Positions 17,885 to 26,141 of a stretch of DNA of 64,000 nt are shown here, piece after piece (the stretch's first letter is position 1; each line of letters starts with the position of its first letter). Under the pieces are notes generated by a model. That model made no database searches, was not told where the DNA came from, and was given only the letters and a program-made list of their open reading frames with translations. A program made the translations under genes and the position numbers. Source of the stretch: Aquitalea aquatilis (GTDB taxonomy: Bacteria; Pseudomonadota; Gammaproteobacteria; Burkholderiales; Chromobacteriaceae); contig NZ_CP039731.1 of the NCBI RefSeq assembly GCF_005155025.1, positions 1,302,001 through 1,366,000 of the forward strand. The letters are read 5' to 3'.

Positions 17885-19471
17885 GTGCAATTTCCTTCCA
17901 TCGAGCCGCTGGGGCGCAGCCAGCGCATCATGCTCACCATGCTGCCCGGGCTGGCCTTGTTCATGCTGGGCGGCCTGTTGATGCTGTACCAGTTTCATGC
18001 GGCCATCCAGCACGCGTTGAAGGCCCAGCTTGCTTACAAGCTGGAAAAAATCGAGCAGATCGTGGATCGGGCCCAGAGAACCGGCGAGGGCATGCTGCAA
18101 CAGCCCAGTGTGGACTGTCAGGTCATTTATCCGGAAATGCGCCGCCAAGTCACCATCCAGCCCTATGTCCGTTCGATGCGCCTGATCGACCACGCCGGCC
18201 GGGTGTATTGCGATTCGGTGATTGGCTGGCATGCGCCGGCCTATTCGCAGGAATACCCGCGCGTGCAGCGGCTGCAATTAAAACCGGGTAACCGGCTATC
18301 GCCCTGGCACCCCTTGCTGTTGTTGTGGCTGGAGGCAAAGCGTACTGATGTCGGCGGCATCCAGGTCGTGGTGGATAGTGAATATCTCAAGGACAGACTG
18401 ACTCATCTGGAGCAGGACTCCTGGTTTTATCTGCATGTGGGCGACAGCTGGTTAAGCGAAAGTGGCGAGATGATTGCGCCGCAGCCCCGCCCTTACTGGC
18501 AGCAGCGACGCCTGGCCTCGGCACGCTATCCACTGGAGCTGGTGATGGATTTCTCCATGCCCGCCATGTTGCAGCAAAGGGCAAGTCAGGAGCCGGATCA
18601 ACTGCTGCTGCTGCTGCTGTTCAGCTGCACCTTCAGCTGGGGTTTTCATCGCCTGCTGCTGCGCAGCGGGGCGCCCAGCCGCGAATTGCAACGGGCGGTG
18701 CGCCAGCAGGAATTCATTCCTTACCTGCAACCGCTGGTCGATAGCCAGCACCTGCAGTGGTGTGGGGTGGAAGTGCTGATGCGCTGGCAGCATCCGCTCG
18801 ATGGCATGGTGTTGCCGGAGCTGTTCATCCCCTTTGCCGAAAGTACCGGCCATATCGTGGCCATGACCCGCTCGCTGATGCAGCAGACTGCCGCGCAACT
18901 GGGCGTGCTCAGCTTGCCCGCTGGTTTTCAGATCAGCATCAATGTCAGTGCCGCCTATGTGGCCGATGGCTCCCTGCCGGCCGACTGCGCCGCTTTCCTG
19001 TCGGCCTTCCCGCCCGGCAGCATCCGGCTCACCCTGGAGCTGACCGAGCGCGAACTGATCAACACCGGCCCGCAAACCGATGCCTTGCTGGCGCAGCTGC
19101 ATGATCTGGGTGTGCGCATTGCCATCGATGACTTCGGCACCGGGCATTCCAGCTTGTCCTATTTGCAGAAAATGGATGTGGATGAACTGAAGATAGACCG
19201 CAGCTTTGTCGCCGGCATCGGCAGTGACAGCCTGTCGGCGGATATCCTGGACAGCATTCTGCAACTGGCTGCCAAGCTGGGGCTGACGGTGGTGGCGGAA
19301 GGCGTGGAGTGCATGCAGCAGGAAGATTATCTGCGCCAGCATGGTGCACACCTGCTGCAAGGCTACCGCTATGCGCGGCCGATGCCGATCAGTGAGTTCA
19401 TGCTGCGTCCCGAATGGCATAATAGGCCATCCGAACCGCGTACCCGCGTTCACGCCGAGGTACACCCCTAA
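17885..19471 (+). CDS. membrane EAL-domain phosphodiesterase with CSS-like periplasmic sensor
   Basis: The 528-residue protein starts at a GTG directly after AGCGGAGGTTCC. Transmembrane helix 1 lies near residues 18-38 and a second near 236-256; the periplasmic loop between them has two cysteines (VDCQ and VYCDS), resembling the CSS-motif redox sensor of E. coli Pdc proteins. The C-terminal EAL domain (from about 275) has E296-V-L (EAL variant EVLMRW), INVSA, ELTER, DDFGTGHSS, KIDRSFV and EGVE, so the metal-binding and catalytic residues look present. It should hydrolyse c-di-GMP. A racemase gene begins three bases after its stop. Confidence 0.9.
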   Translation: MQFPSIEPLGRSQRIMLTMLPGLALFMLGGLLMLYQFHAAIQHALKAQLAYKLEKIEQIVDRAQRTGEGMLQQPSVDCQVIYPEMRRQVTIQPYVRSMRLIDHAGRVYCDSVIGWHAPAYSQEYPRVQRLQLKPGNRLSPWHPLLLLWLEAKRTDVGGIQVVVDSEYLKDRLTHLEQDSWFYLHVGDSWLSESGEMIAPQPRPYWQQRRLASARYPLELVMDFSMPAMLQQRASQEPDQLLLLLLFSCTFSWGFHRLLLRSGAPSRELQRAVRQQEFIPYLQPLVDSQHLQWCGVEVLMRWQHPLDGMVLPELFIPFAESTGHIVAMTRSLMQQTAAQLGVLSLPAGFQISINVSAAYVADGSLPADCAAFLSAFPPGSIRLTLELTERELINTGPQTDALLAQLHDLGVRIAIDDFGTGHSSLSYLQKMDVDELKIDRSFVAGIGSDSLSADILDSILQLAAKLGLTVVAEGVECMQQEDYLRQHGAHLLQGYRYARPMPISEFMLRPEWHNRPSEPRTRVHAEVHP

Positions 19472-19474
19472 CAG

Positions 19475-20188
19475 ATGCCAAGCCCAAACATGACCCTCCC
19501 CGTTATCGGCGTAGCCGGCGTGACCGTCCCCGGCGCCCTTGATTGCCTGTCCAAGCTGCACCAGCTTTCTGCCAGCCTGTGCTGCGGTCACCATCATCAC
19601 CCGCGTTTCGTGCTGGACCAGCCAGACTTTGGCGTGGTGCACGCCGCCCAGCTGCAGGAGCGCTGGGACATTGTGGAAGATTCCATCGTCGGCTCTCTGC
19701 AGCGGCTGGCCGTGGCCGGGGCGCAACTGGCGGTGATCCCGGCCAATACCGTGCATTGCCGTATCGATGGCATCCGCCAGCGCTCTCCCGTGCCGGTGCT
19801 GAGCATGCTGGACGTGGTAGCCGCCGATTGCCAGCGTCGTGGCCTGCGTCGGGTGGGCGTGCTGGGCACGCGCTGGACCATGCAGTCCCATCTTTACCGC
19901 CTTCCATTTGCCGCCGTAGGCATCGAAGAGTGCATTCCAGACCCGGCGCAGCAGGCGATGCTGCAGCAGGTCATCTTTGACGAGCTGGTGCCCACCGGCA
20001 GGGCCAGTGCGGACGGCCTGCAGCAACTGTTGCAAGTGGTGGATGGCTTGCGTGCCCAGGGCTGTGATGGCCTTGCCCTGGCCTGTACCGAGCTGCCGCT
20101 GGTGCTGGACGAAGCCAATTGCGGCATGCCGGCGGTGGATACCACGGCAGTACTGGCTGCAGCGGCCATGCAGGCTGTGCTCGGCTAG
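19475..20188 (+). CDS. aspartate/glutamate racemase family protein, one catalytic position substituted
   Basis: The 237-residue protein fits the Asp/Glu/hydantoin racemase fold: VIGVAGVTVPGALDC at the N-terminus, PANTVH in the middle and ACTELPLVL near the C-terminus. Classical members use two cysteines or Thr/Cys as acid-base pair. The second cysteine is present (ACTEL), but the first position is alanine (PANT rather than PCNT or CTNT), so racemisation may be lost or altered. The first ATG is three bases after the EAL gene; a second ATG at 19490 is possible. A shared transcript with the EAL gene is likely. Substrate unknown. Confidence 0.78.
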   Translation: MPSPNMTLPVIGVAGVTVPGALDCLSKLHQLSASLCCGHHHHPRFVLDQPDFGVVHAAQLQERWDIVEDSIVGSLQRLAVAGAQLAVIPANTVHCRIDGIRQRSPVPVLSMLDVVAADCQRRGLRRVGVLGTRWTMQSHLYRLPFAAVGIEECIPDPAQQAMLQQVIFDELVPTGRASADGLQQLLQVVDGLRAQGCDGLALACTELPLVLDEANCGMPAVDTTAVLAAAAMQAVLG

Positions 20189-20282
20189 TCTGGCCAGCTG
20201 TTGTACGGAATACGGCTTTCGCCAAAGGCTTGTGGCGGGTCAAGGGCGGATCGGTGCAAGCATTTGCCCTTTGACCGGAAAA

Positions 20283-20302
20283 TATGTTAGTAACTAAACA
20301 TG
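20283..20302. promoter_or_regulatory. candidate GlpR-type operator
   Basis: TATGTTAGTAACTAAACATG is an imperfect palindrome (arms ATGTTAG and CTAAACAT) that matches 14 of 20 positions of the E. coli GlpR consensus as I recall it. It lies 20 bp before the start of the GlpR-like gene and probably mediates autoregulation. Confidence 0.55.
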
Positions 20303-20322
20303 ATTTTCGGAATCGAATCCCT

Positions 20323-21093
20323 ATGAGCCGCTCACCCCGTCACGACAAGATTCTGCAGCTGGTCCGCGAAAACGGCTTCATGCCGATCGAAGAGCTGGCC
20401 AGACTGCTCGATGTCACGCCGCAGACCATCCGGCGCGACATCAACCAGCTGTGCGAAGAAAATTTGCTGCGCCGTTACCATGGTGGAGCTGCCCTGGGCA
20501 GCAGCGTGGAAAACGAGGATTACTTTGCGCGCAAAGGAAAATTTCAGAGCGAAAAGGCACATATTGCCGACATGATCGCCGGCAGCATTCCCGATCACGC
20601 TTCGCTGTTCATGAGCATAGGCACCACCATCGAGGCGGTGGCGCAGGCGCTCACCATCACCCACAAGGGTTTGCGCGTCATCACCAACAATATCCATGTG
20701 GCCTCCATCATGTCGGCCAACCCGGATTTCACCGTGATGATCACCTCCGGCGTGGTGCGCGCATCGGATGGCGGCATTACTGGTGTGGCGACGCTGGACT
20801 TCATCAACCAGTTCAAGGTGGACTACGCCATCATCGGCGTGTCCGGTATCGAAACCGATGGCTCGCTGCTGGATTTCGACTACCGCGAAGTACGGGTGGC
20901 ACAGGCGATGATGGCCAATGCCCGTCACCGCTATCTGGCGGCCGACCACAGCAAGTTTGGCCGCAATGCCCTGGTGCGCATGGGCCATATCAGTGAATTC
21001 CACACTGTGTTCACCGATGCCGAGCCGCCGGAGTCGCTGGCCAAGCTGCTGGAAGAACACAATGTCAGGCTGATTCTGGCCGACGCAGTCTGA
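20323..21093 (+). CDS. DeoR/GlpR-family transcriptional regulator
   Basis: The 256-residue protein has the DeoR helix-turn-helix (HDKILQLVRENGFMPIEELARLLDVTPQTIRRDINQL) and a sugar-isomerase-like DeoRC sensor domain (SLFMSIGTTIEAVAQAL, ITSGVVRASDGGITG, FDYREVRVAQAM). The length and the DGGITG/FDYREV segments are closest to GlpR, the glycerol-3-phosphate repressor. I chose the ATG at 20323; an ATG-less upstream extension begins at 20284. No glpF/K/D gene is in the window, so it may act in trans, and the assignment to GlpR rather than another DeoR paralogue is inference. It ends at a shared terminator with the DGC gene. Confidence 0.87.
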   Translation: MSRSPRHDKILQLVRENGFMPIEELARLLDVTPQTIRRDINQLCEENLLRRYHGGAALGSSVENEDYFARKGKFQSEKAHIADMIAGSIPDHASLFMSIGTTIEAVAQALTITHKGLRVITNNIHVASIMSANPDFTVMITSGVVRASDGGITGVATLDFINQFKVDYAIIGVSGIETDGSLLDFDYREVRVAQAMMANARHRYLAADHSKFGRNALVRMGHISEFHTVFTDAEPPESLAKLLEEHNVRLILADAV

Positions 21094-21140
21094 ACGGTGT
21101 GGCGTGTGCTGGCGCGATTGCGCCACACCGCTTGCCAGGA

Positions 21141-21167
21141 AAAACGCCCGCGTTTAGCGGGCGTTTT
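21141..21167. terminator. bidirectional terminator, GlpR-like and diguanylate cyclase genes
   Basis: AAAACGCCCGC (21141-21151) and GCGGGCGTTTT (21157-21167) form a perfect 11-bp stem between two convergent genes, with U-tracts usable in both directions. Confidence 0.88.
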
Positions 21168-21191
21168 GCTTGCTTGTGTGCCGAGGCAGAC

Positions 21192-22823
21192 TCAGGCTTC
21201 CGCTTCGCGCCGCGACAGCGGGACATGTTCGGGCGAGTAGCCCTCTACCCGGTTGCGCCCCAGTCGCTTGGCCTGGTACAGCATGTCGTCCGCCTGCTGC
21301 ACCAGCAGGGTGGTGTCGTCGGCGGTGGCCAGCGAGCTGATGCCGACGCTGAAGGTCTGGCGGAAGGTTTGCTGGTTGCTGCGCTGTTCGATCTGGGAAA
21401 AAGCCTGGCGCATGGCATTCATGATGCGCAAGGCGTCTTCCTGACGGGTGCCGGGCAGGACAATGGCAAACTCTTCGCCGCCATAGCGGCTGATCAGGTC
21501 GGAACGGCGCAGCCGCTCTTTCAGGAAGCGGGCCAGATTCACCAGCACCTCGTCGCCGGCCGGGTGGCCATAGGTATCGTTGATGGTCTTGAAGTGGTCC
21601 AGGTCCAGCATGACCAGCGACAGCGCACGCTGGTCGCGCTTGGCGCGCAATACTTCGTACTCCAGCTGGGCATACAGATGGGAGTGGTTGAGCAGGCCGG
21701 TGAGGCTGTCGTTGATCATGTAGGAGCGCAGCTTGCGGTAGCGGCGCGCGCGGTTGATCACCGTCACCACCAGCTCTTCCGGCGCCACCGGCTTGGTGAG
21801 GAAGCCGTCGATGCCCAGCGTCAGGGTATCCAGCTGGATGGACTGCCGTTTTTCCACCGACAGAAACAGGATGGGAATGCCATCCAGCAAGCGTTGCTGG
21901 CGGATGATCTGCGCCAACTCCATGCCATTGCACTCCGGCATATACATATCCATCAGGATCAGGTCCGGGCGGAATTGCACGATGCCGTCCAGCACGCGCG
22001 CCGGGTCGGTGACCTGCAGCGCATCCACGCCATGGCTGTTCAGCACATTGGCGTAGAGGCCGGCCAGCGAGGCCATGTCCTCCACGATCATCACCCGCAG
22101 CGGATCGCGCTTTTCTCCCAGATCGCCAAAGCTGAGGTTGTCGATCAGCTCGTGCGCCAGCAGCGGCCAGGCCAGGAAGCCGGACGCACCAGCCCGCACC
22201 GCCAGCAGGCGGGCTTCGAAGTCGTAGCGTGACGAGCAAAACAGCAACGGGCACAGGCCGCGTATGGTGTCGGCCAGCGCCATGATGGGGTCGCCGGGAT
22301 TGAAGTCGGTATAAGCCACCACCGCTGCCGGCGTGGCATCCTGCAGCGCCTGCGCCAGCTTGGAGGCCTGGTACATGGATTGCACCATGAAACCATAACA
22401 GGACAGCTGTTCGCTCAGGTTGCGGGCTTCTTCGCTGGGCGGCATCCACAGATAAACCAGATGCGGCCCCTGCTGGATCAGCCCGCCGCTGAAGTGTTCC
22501 GGCAACAGCTGGCGGCCTTCCATCATGGCCAGCTGGCTGACGATGCCCAGATGGTGGCGTAGCGCGCCATAGCGTTCGGTTTCGCCCGGCACCGTATCGT
22601 TCTGCAGCAGCCATAGCTGTAACAGCTCGCGCAGTGCCAGGCATTCGGGCAGTAGCTGTGCGGCGTCTTCGCCCTGAATGTAACGTTCCAGATTGCTGAC
22701 CAAGGACAGCAGATGCGTGGCCAGCGAGCGATCCCAGCGGGTCACCAGCATGTGGCCAATACGGTCGATCTCACGTGCCGCGTGCTCTCTTGCCGAAATA
22801 TTTGCGTTGCTTCCCAGCGTCAT
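21192..22823 (-). CDS. REC-REC-GGDEF diguanylate cyclase
   Basis: The 543-residue protein has a helical N-terminal part (about 1-115), a degenerate receiver-like domain (about 115-235), a true receiver (about 245-365: VMIVEDM, phospho-acceptor Asp in LILMDMYMP, lysine in FLTKPV) and a GGDEF domain with an intact G448-G-E-E-F site. An RxxD inhibitory site (RRSD) lies just upstream. It should make c-di-GMP when its receiver is phosphorylated, like PleD. The first receiver lacks the acidic pocket and has tryptophan where the conserved lysine should be. I chose the ATG at 22821-22823; the frame is open to 22910. No cognate kinase is adjacent. Confidence 0.9.
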   Translation of the reverse strand: MTLGSNANISAREHAAREIDRIGHMLVTRWDRSLATHLLSLVSNLERYIQGEDAAQLLPECLALRELLQLWLLQNDTVPGETERYGALRHHLGIVSQLAMMEGRQLLPEHFSGGLIQQGPHLVYLWMPPSEEARNLSEQLSCYGFMVQSMYQASKLAQALQDATPAAVVAYTDFNPGDPIMALADTIRGLCPLLFCSSRYDFEARLLAVRAGASGFLAWPLLAHELIDNLSFGDLGEKRDPLRVMIVEDMASLAGLYANVLNSHGVDALQVTDPARVLDGIVQFRPDLILMDMYMPECNGMELAQIIRQQRLLDGIPILFLSVEKRQSIQLDTLTLGIDGFLTKPVAPEELVVTVINRARRYRKLRSYMINDSLTGLLNHSHLYAQLEYEVLRAKRDQRALSLVMLDLDHFKTINDTYGHPAGDEVLVNLARFLKERLRRSDLISRYGGEEFAIVLPGTRQEDALRIMNAMRQAFSQIEQRSNQQTFRQTFSVGISSLATADDTTLLVQQADDMLYQAKRLGRNRVEGYSPEHVPLSRREAEA

Positions 22824-22903
22824 AGTGGATACCCGATTCCTGCCGACATGCGAATTGTTATGTAAAGACGAGCTGGCCTGTGGCCGCCGCATGTTAAGAC
22901 CCA

Positions 22904-22992
22904 CTGACAAAACCCCCGCTCCTGCGTTGCGCCTCCTTGCCGTACGACTGGTACTGTCTGCGTCGGCCGGGTCCTCTGCGAGGTTTTGTCAG
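22904..22992. repeat. 89-bp element bounded by 11-bp inverted repeats
   Basis: CTGACAAAACC (22904-22914) and GGTTTTGTCAG (22982-22992) are perfect inverted repeats flanking a GC-rich 67-bp interior that contains GTACGACTGGTAC. It sits in the divergent gap between the diguanylate cyclase and the RNase II-family gene. It could be a dispersed palindromic element or a structured leader. No coding frame fits it. Confidence 0.6.
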
Positions 22993-23091
22993 CGGCTCTG
23001 AATCCTGTTGCTGCGCCTGCATTTGCAAAGTGGCGCAGGGCCTGAAGGTGAAATGATATAATTTTGGCTTAATGAATCAGTTGGCGCGCAA

Positions 23092-24966
23092 ATGAACGTA
23101 TTTTACGAAGAAAGCGGCTCCTTCAAGGTTGGCACGATCGTTTCCCGTTCCGATGCCAGCTTGCAGGTAGATACTCAACATGGCAAGCGAGCCAAGATCA
23201 AATCCAGCAATGTTTTTCTCGAGTTTAGCTCGACTGTGGCAGATTTTCTGCCTGCAGCTGAAAAAATGGCCGATGAAATTGATCTGGATTTCCTGTGGGA
23301 GTGCAGTCCGGAAGACGAGTTCGAGCACGATGTGCTGGCCGCCGATTACTGGGGCCATGCGCCTTCGGCACTGGAAAGTGCAGCCATCATCCTGCGAGTA
23401 TTCGGCGCGCCCATGTATTTTTACAAAAAGGGCAAGGGCCGTTACAAGAAAGCCCCGGAAGAAGCACTGAAAGCCGCGCTGGCCGGCATCGAGCGCAAGA
23501 AGCGCGAGCAGGAGCAGATCGACGGCTGGGTCGCCGAACTGAAGGCCGGCAGCTTGCCGGAGGCCATCCGCAGCCAGTTGATGTCGCTGCTGTGGAAACC
23601 GGACAAGAGCACGCTGGAGTTCAAGGCCTTTGATCAGGCCGCGCGCGAACTGAACCAGCCGCCGCTGAAACTGGCGCAAAGCGTGGGCGGCATCAGTTCG
23701 GTGCCCGACTACCTGATGGCCGGTTTCCTGATGGAATACTTCCCCAAGGGCGCCGGTTTCGGCAAATACGCGGCACCGCAGCCGCCGCAAGACCTGCCGC
23801 TGGCAGAAGCGGTGGCCTTCTCCATTGATGATGCCAACACCACCGAGATCGACGATGCGCTGTCGGTTGTCGATCTGCCGGATGGCAACAAGCGTGTCGG
23901 CATCCATATCGCCGCCCCCACGCTGGGCGTGCCGGTGGATTCGGACATCGAAAAGCTGGTGTGGAGCCGCCTGTCCACCGTGTATTTCCCCGGCGACAAG
24001 ATCACCATGCTGCCGGATGACGTGGTACAGGCCTTCACCCTGCAGGAAGGCCAGGATTGCCCGGCGCTCAGCCTGTACGTGGATGTCACGCCCGAGTTCG
24101 AGCCGGTGGCCTATGAAAGCCGCATCGAGAAGGTGCGCATCGGGGCCAACCTGCGCCATGCCCAGCTGGAACAGCAGTTCAACGAAGACACCCTGCTGAA
24201 CGATCCGGGTATCGACTACCCCTTCAAGCAGGAACTGACCTGGCTGTGGCATTTTGCCAATGCGCTGGAAAAGCGCCGTGGCAAATACGACCCCACCCGC
24301 CCGGTGCAGATGGACTACAACTTCGATGTGGTCGATGGCAAGGTGCAGATCACCCTGCGCAAGCGCGGCGGGCCCATGGACAAGCTGGTGTCGGAACTGA
24401 TGATTCTGGCCAACAGCGAGTGGGGCCGCATGCTGGCCGAGGCCGACATCCCCGCCATGTACCGTGCCCAGAGCATGGGCAAGGTGCGCATGACCACCCG
24501 TCCCGAGCCGCATATCGGCCTGGGCGTGGCGCAATATGCCTGGGCCACCTCGCCGCTGCGTCGTGCCACCGACTTCGTCAACCAGCGCCAGCTCACCGCG
24601 ATGATCCGTGGCGAAAAGCCGCAGTTCGAGCAGGGCAACGCCATGCTGTTCGCCCTGCTGCGCGATTTTGACGCGACTTACTCTGCCTATCTGGGTTTCC
24701 AGGACAAGCTGGAGCATTTCTGGTGCCTGCGCTGGTTTACCCAGGAAGGGGTCAGCAATATCACCGCCACCTTCATCAAGGAAGATCTGGTACGGATCGA
24801 CGGCCTGCCGATGCGGGTACGCATTCCGGGCCTGCCGGAACTGGCACGGGGCGACCGTATCCAGCTGGGCGTGATCCGCATCGACGAACTGATGGCCGAG
24901 ATCGAGTTCCGCTTCACTGGCGTGGTGGGCCATGTCGAAGCGGCCAGCGAGGAAGAAGAAGGTTGA
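23092..24966 (+). CDS. RNase II-family exoribonuclease (RNB domain)
   Basis: The 624-residue protein has a central RNB domain opening at about residue 240 with the metal-binding aspartate cluster FSIDDANTTEIDDALSV. RVGIHIAAPT, MLPDDVVQAF and YAWATSPLRRATDFVNQRQL follow, all RNB landmarks. A short S1-like segment ends the protein. It degrades single-stranded RNA 3' to 5' to short oligonucleotides. Its N-terminal region differs from E. coli RNase II and fits the shorter-domain RNB proteins common in betaproteobacteria. It is monocistronic, followed by a strong terminator. Confidence 0.92.
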   Translation: MNVFYEESGSFKVGTIVSRSDASLQVDTQHGKRAKIKSSNVFLEFSSTVADFLPAAEKMADEIDLDFLWECSPEDEFEHDVLAADYWGHAPSALESAAIILRVFGAPMYFYKKGKGRYKKAPEEALKAALAGIERKKREQEQIDGWVAELKAGSLPEAIRSQLMSLLWKPDKSTLEFKAFDQAARELNQPPLKLAQSVGGISSVPDYLMAGFLMEYFPKGAGFGKYAAPQPPQDLPLAEAVAFSIDDANTTEIDDALSVVDLPDGNKRVGIHIAAPTLGVPVDSDIEKLVWSRLSTVYFPGDKITMLPDDVVQAFTLQEGQDCPALSLYVDVTPEFEPVAYESRIEKVRIGANLRHAQLEQQFNEDTLLNDPGIDYPFKQELTWLWHFANALEKRRGKYDPTRPVQMDYNFDVVDGKVQITLRKRGGPMDKLVSELMILANSEWGRMLAEADIPAMYRAQSMGKVRMTTRPEPHIGLGVAQYAWATSPLRRATDFVNQRQLTAMIRGEKPQFEQGNAMLFALLRDFDATYSAYLGFQDKLEHFWCLRWFTQEGVSNITATFIKEDLVRIDGLPMRVRIPGLPELARGDRIQLGVIRIDELMAEIEFRFTGVVGHVEAASEEEEG

Positions 24967-24991
24967 GTATTGCCCTGTCCGGGATGAAAAC

Positions 24992-25019
24992 AAAAAGGCT
25001 GCCTGATGGCAGCCTTTTG
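24992..25019. terminator. terminator of the RNB gene
   Basis: AAAAGGCTGCC (24993-25003), loop TGAT, GGCAGCCTTTT (25008-25018): a perfect 11-bp stem with U-tract on either strand, 26 bp after the stop. Confidence 0.88.
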
Positions 25020-25036
25020 CTTATTGCCACACCCCT

Positions 25037-25080
25037 CTCGCTTTCTGAAAAGAAAGCGAGGCTCCCTTACAGGGTAAGGG
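25037..25080. repeat. tandem hairpins in intergenic DNA
   Basis: CTCGCTTTCT-GAAA-AGAAAGCGAG (25037-25060) is a perfect 10-bp stem with a GAAA tetraloop. It is followed directly by CCCTTAC-AGG-GTAAGGG (25064-25080). A run of G's follows. The arrangement resembles a REP-like or MITE-type intergenic element; I find no second copy in this window. Confidence 0.6.
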
Positions 25081-25189
25081 CGGGGGGATAGGGAATAGAT
25101 GGGCAGGCTGCGGAAGTAATCACTTAGTCGAAAGGCCCGGCTCTGCCGGGTCCGGTGCAATTGTGCCAACTTACTTGGTCAGCAGCCTG

Positions 25190-25217
25190 AAGGCTGCCTG
25201 CGGGCAGCCTTTTGTTT
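25190..25217 (+). terminator. second, plus-oriented terminator-like hairpin
   Basis: AAGGCTGCC (25190-25198), loop TGCG, GGCAGCCTTTT (25203-25213) then GTTTTG. Its U-tract is on the plus strand only, although the nearest plus-strand gene already has its own terminator 170 bp earlier and the next gene runs on the minus strand. It may end a small plus-strand transcript. Confidence 0.6.
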
Positions 25218-25234
25218 TGTGATGTGGGGCGGAA

Positions 25235-26053
25235 TCAGAACATGTCGTCGATACCGGTGCAGGCTTCTTTCAGTTCGCCCATGGCGGCATTGATGGCGTC
25301 GCGATCAATGCCCAGCTTGTCCACCACCGCCCATGGCAGGGTGGCCTGCATGTCGGCCTCGCTCATGTCGTGATTGAAGCCGGCCACCAGGTAGGCCGAC
25401 AGGCCGATCACGATGGCAAACTGGGTGACATCGCCCAGCAGGTCGTGCTGATCGCGGATGGCTTGCTGGATGTCGTCGGGGAAGTTCCAGCGCCGTGCCA
25501 GCTCGGCGCCCACTTCAGTCAGGTCTACGCCCAGCAGCATGCGTTCGGTGGCGACCCGGTCGGCACCGCCGGCGACGATCTTGTCGATCTGCACCGCTTG
25601 TTCCGGCATGGCCACATGCAGCACCAGCTCGCCGATATTGGACAGCAGACCACAGGTATAACCCAGCTGGGCATCCAGCTTGGCCAGCCGCGCCAGCCGC
25701 TTGGCAGTATTGGCCATGGCAAAGCTGCGCTGCCAGAAGCTTTTCATGTCAAAGCCGGCAATGCCGGCCGTGGCACCGGTAATGCCGGAGGCGATCACCA
25801 GAATGCGCAGATTGTCGAAGCCCAGCAATACCACGGCATCATCCAGCGAACCGACGCGGCGGCTACCGCCAAAGCGGGCGGTATTGGCCAGCCGCAGCAC
25901 GCGCGCGGTCAGCACCTGGTCATGGCCTACCTTGTCGCTGATTTCATCGATATTGATATCGGTCTTGTGAAAGCTTTCGATCAGCTCCTGCACCACCTTG
26001 GGCACCATGGGCAGCCGTCCCGAGGCTTTTTCAAAAATGTCCGCCACTTGCAT
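25235..26053 (-). CDS. HDOD-domain protein
   Basis: The 272-residue protein is a single HDOD domain: LPMVPKVVQELIESF, VLRLANTARFGGSRRVGSLDDAVVLLGFDNLRILVIAS, and the degenerate HD-like core CGLLSNIGELVLHVAMPEQ. HDOD proteins usually act as signalling adaptors in c-di-GMP, motility or stress pathways and lack full phosphohydrolase sites. AAGGGGGT precedes the ATG. It is probably monocistronic. Proximity to several c-di-GMP genes is suggestive, not proof of a shared pathway. Confidence 0.9.
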   Translation of the reverse strand: MQVADIFEKASGRLPMVPKVVQELIESFHKTDINIDEISDKVGHDQVLTARVLRLANTARFGGSRRVGSLDDAVVLLGFDNLRILVIASGITGATAGIAGFDMKSFWQRSFAMANTAKRLARLAKLDAQLGYTCGLLSNIGELVLHVAMPEQAVQIDKIVAGGADRVATERMLLGVDLTEVGAELARRWNFPDDIQQAIRDQHDLLGDVTQFAIVIGLSAYLVAGFNHDMSEADMQATLPWAVVDKLGIDRDAINAAMGELKEACTGIDDMF

Positions 26054-26141
26054 GTCTTACCCCCTTTGTCATGACCTAGCTTATTGAGCTTAGGCGAAGC
26101 GGCGGGGAATAAAAGATTTAAAATACCGTGTGCTGTTGCTG

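Noticed and set aside
23077-24993. 638-codon minus-strand frame opposite the RNB gene
   Set aside because: Antisense shadow of a clear RNase II-family gene; no domain or ribosome site.
24967-25234. A small protein gene in the RNB-HDOD gap
   Set aside because: Frames are short, without ribosome sites, and broken by hairpins; a structural RNA or repeat explains the region better.
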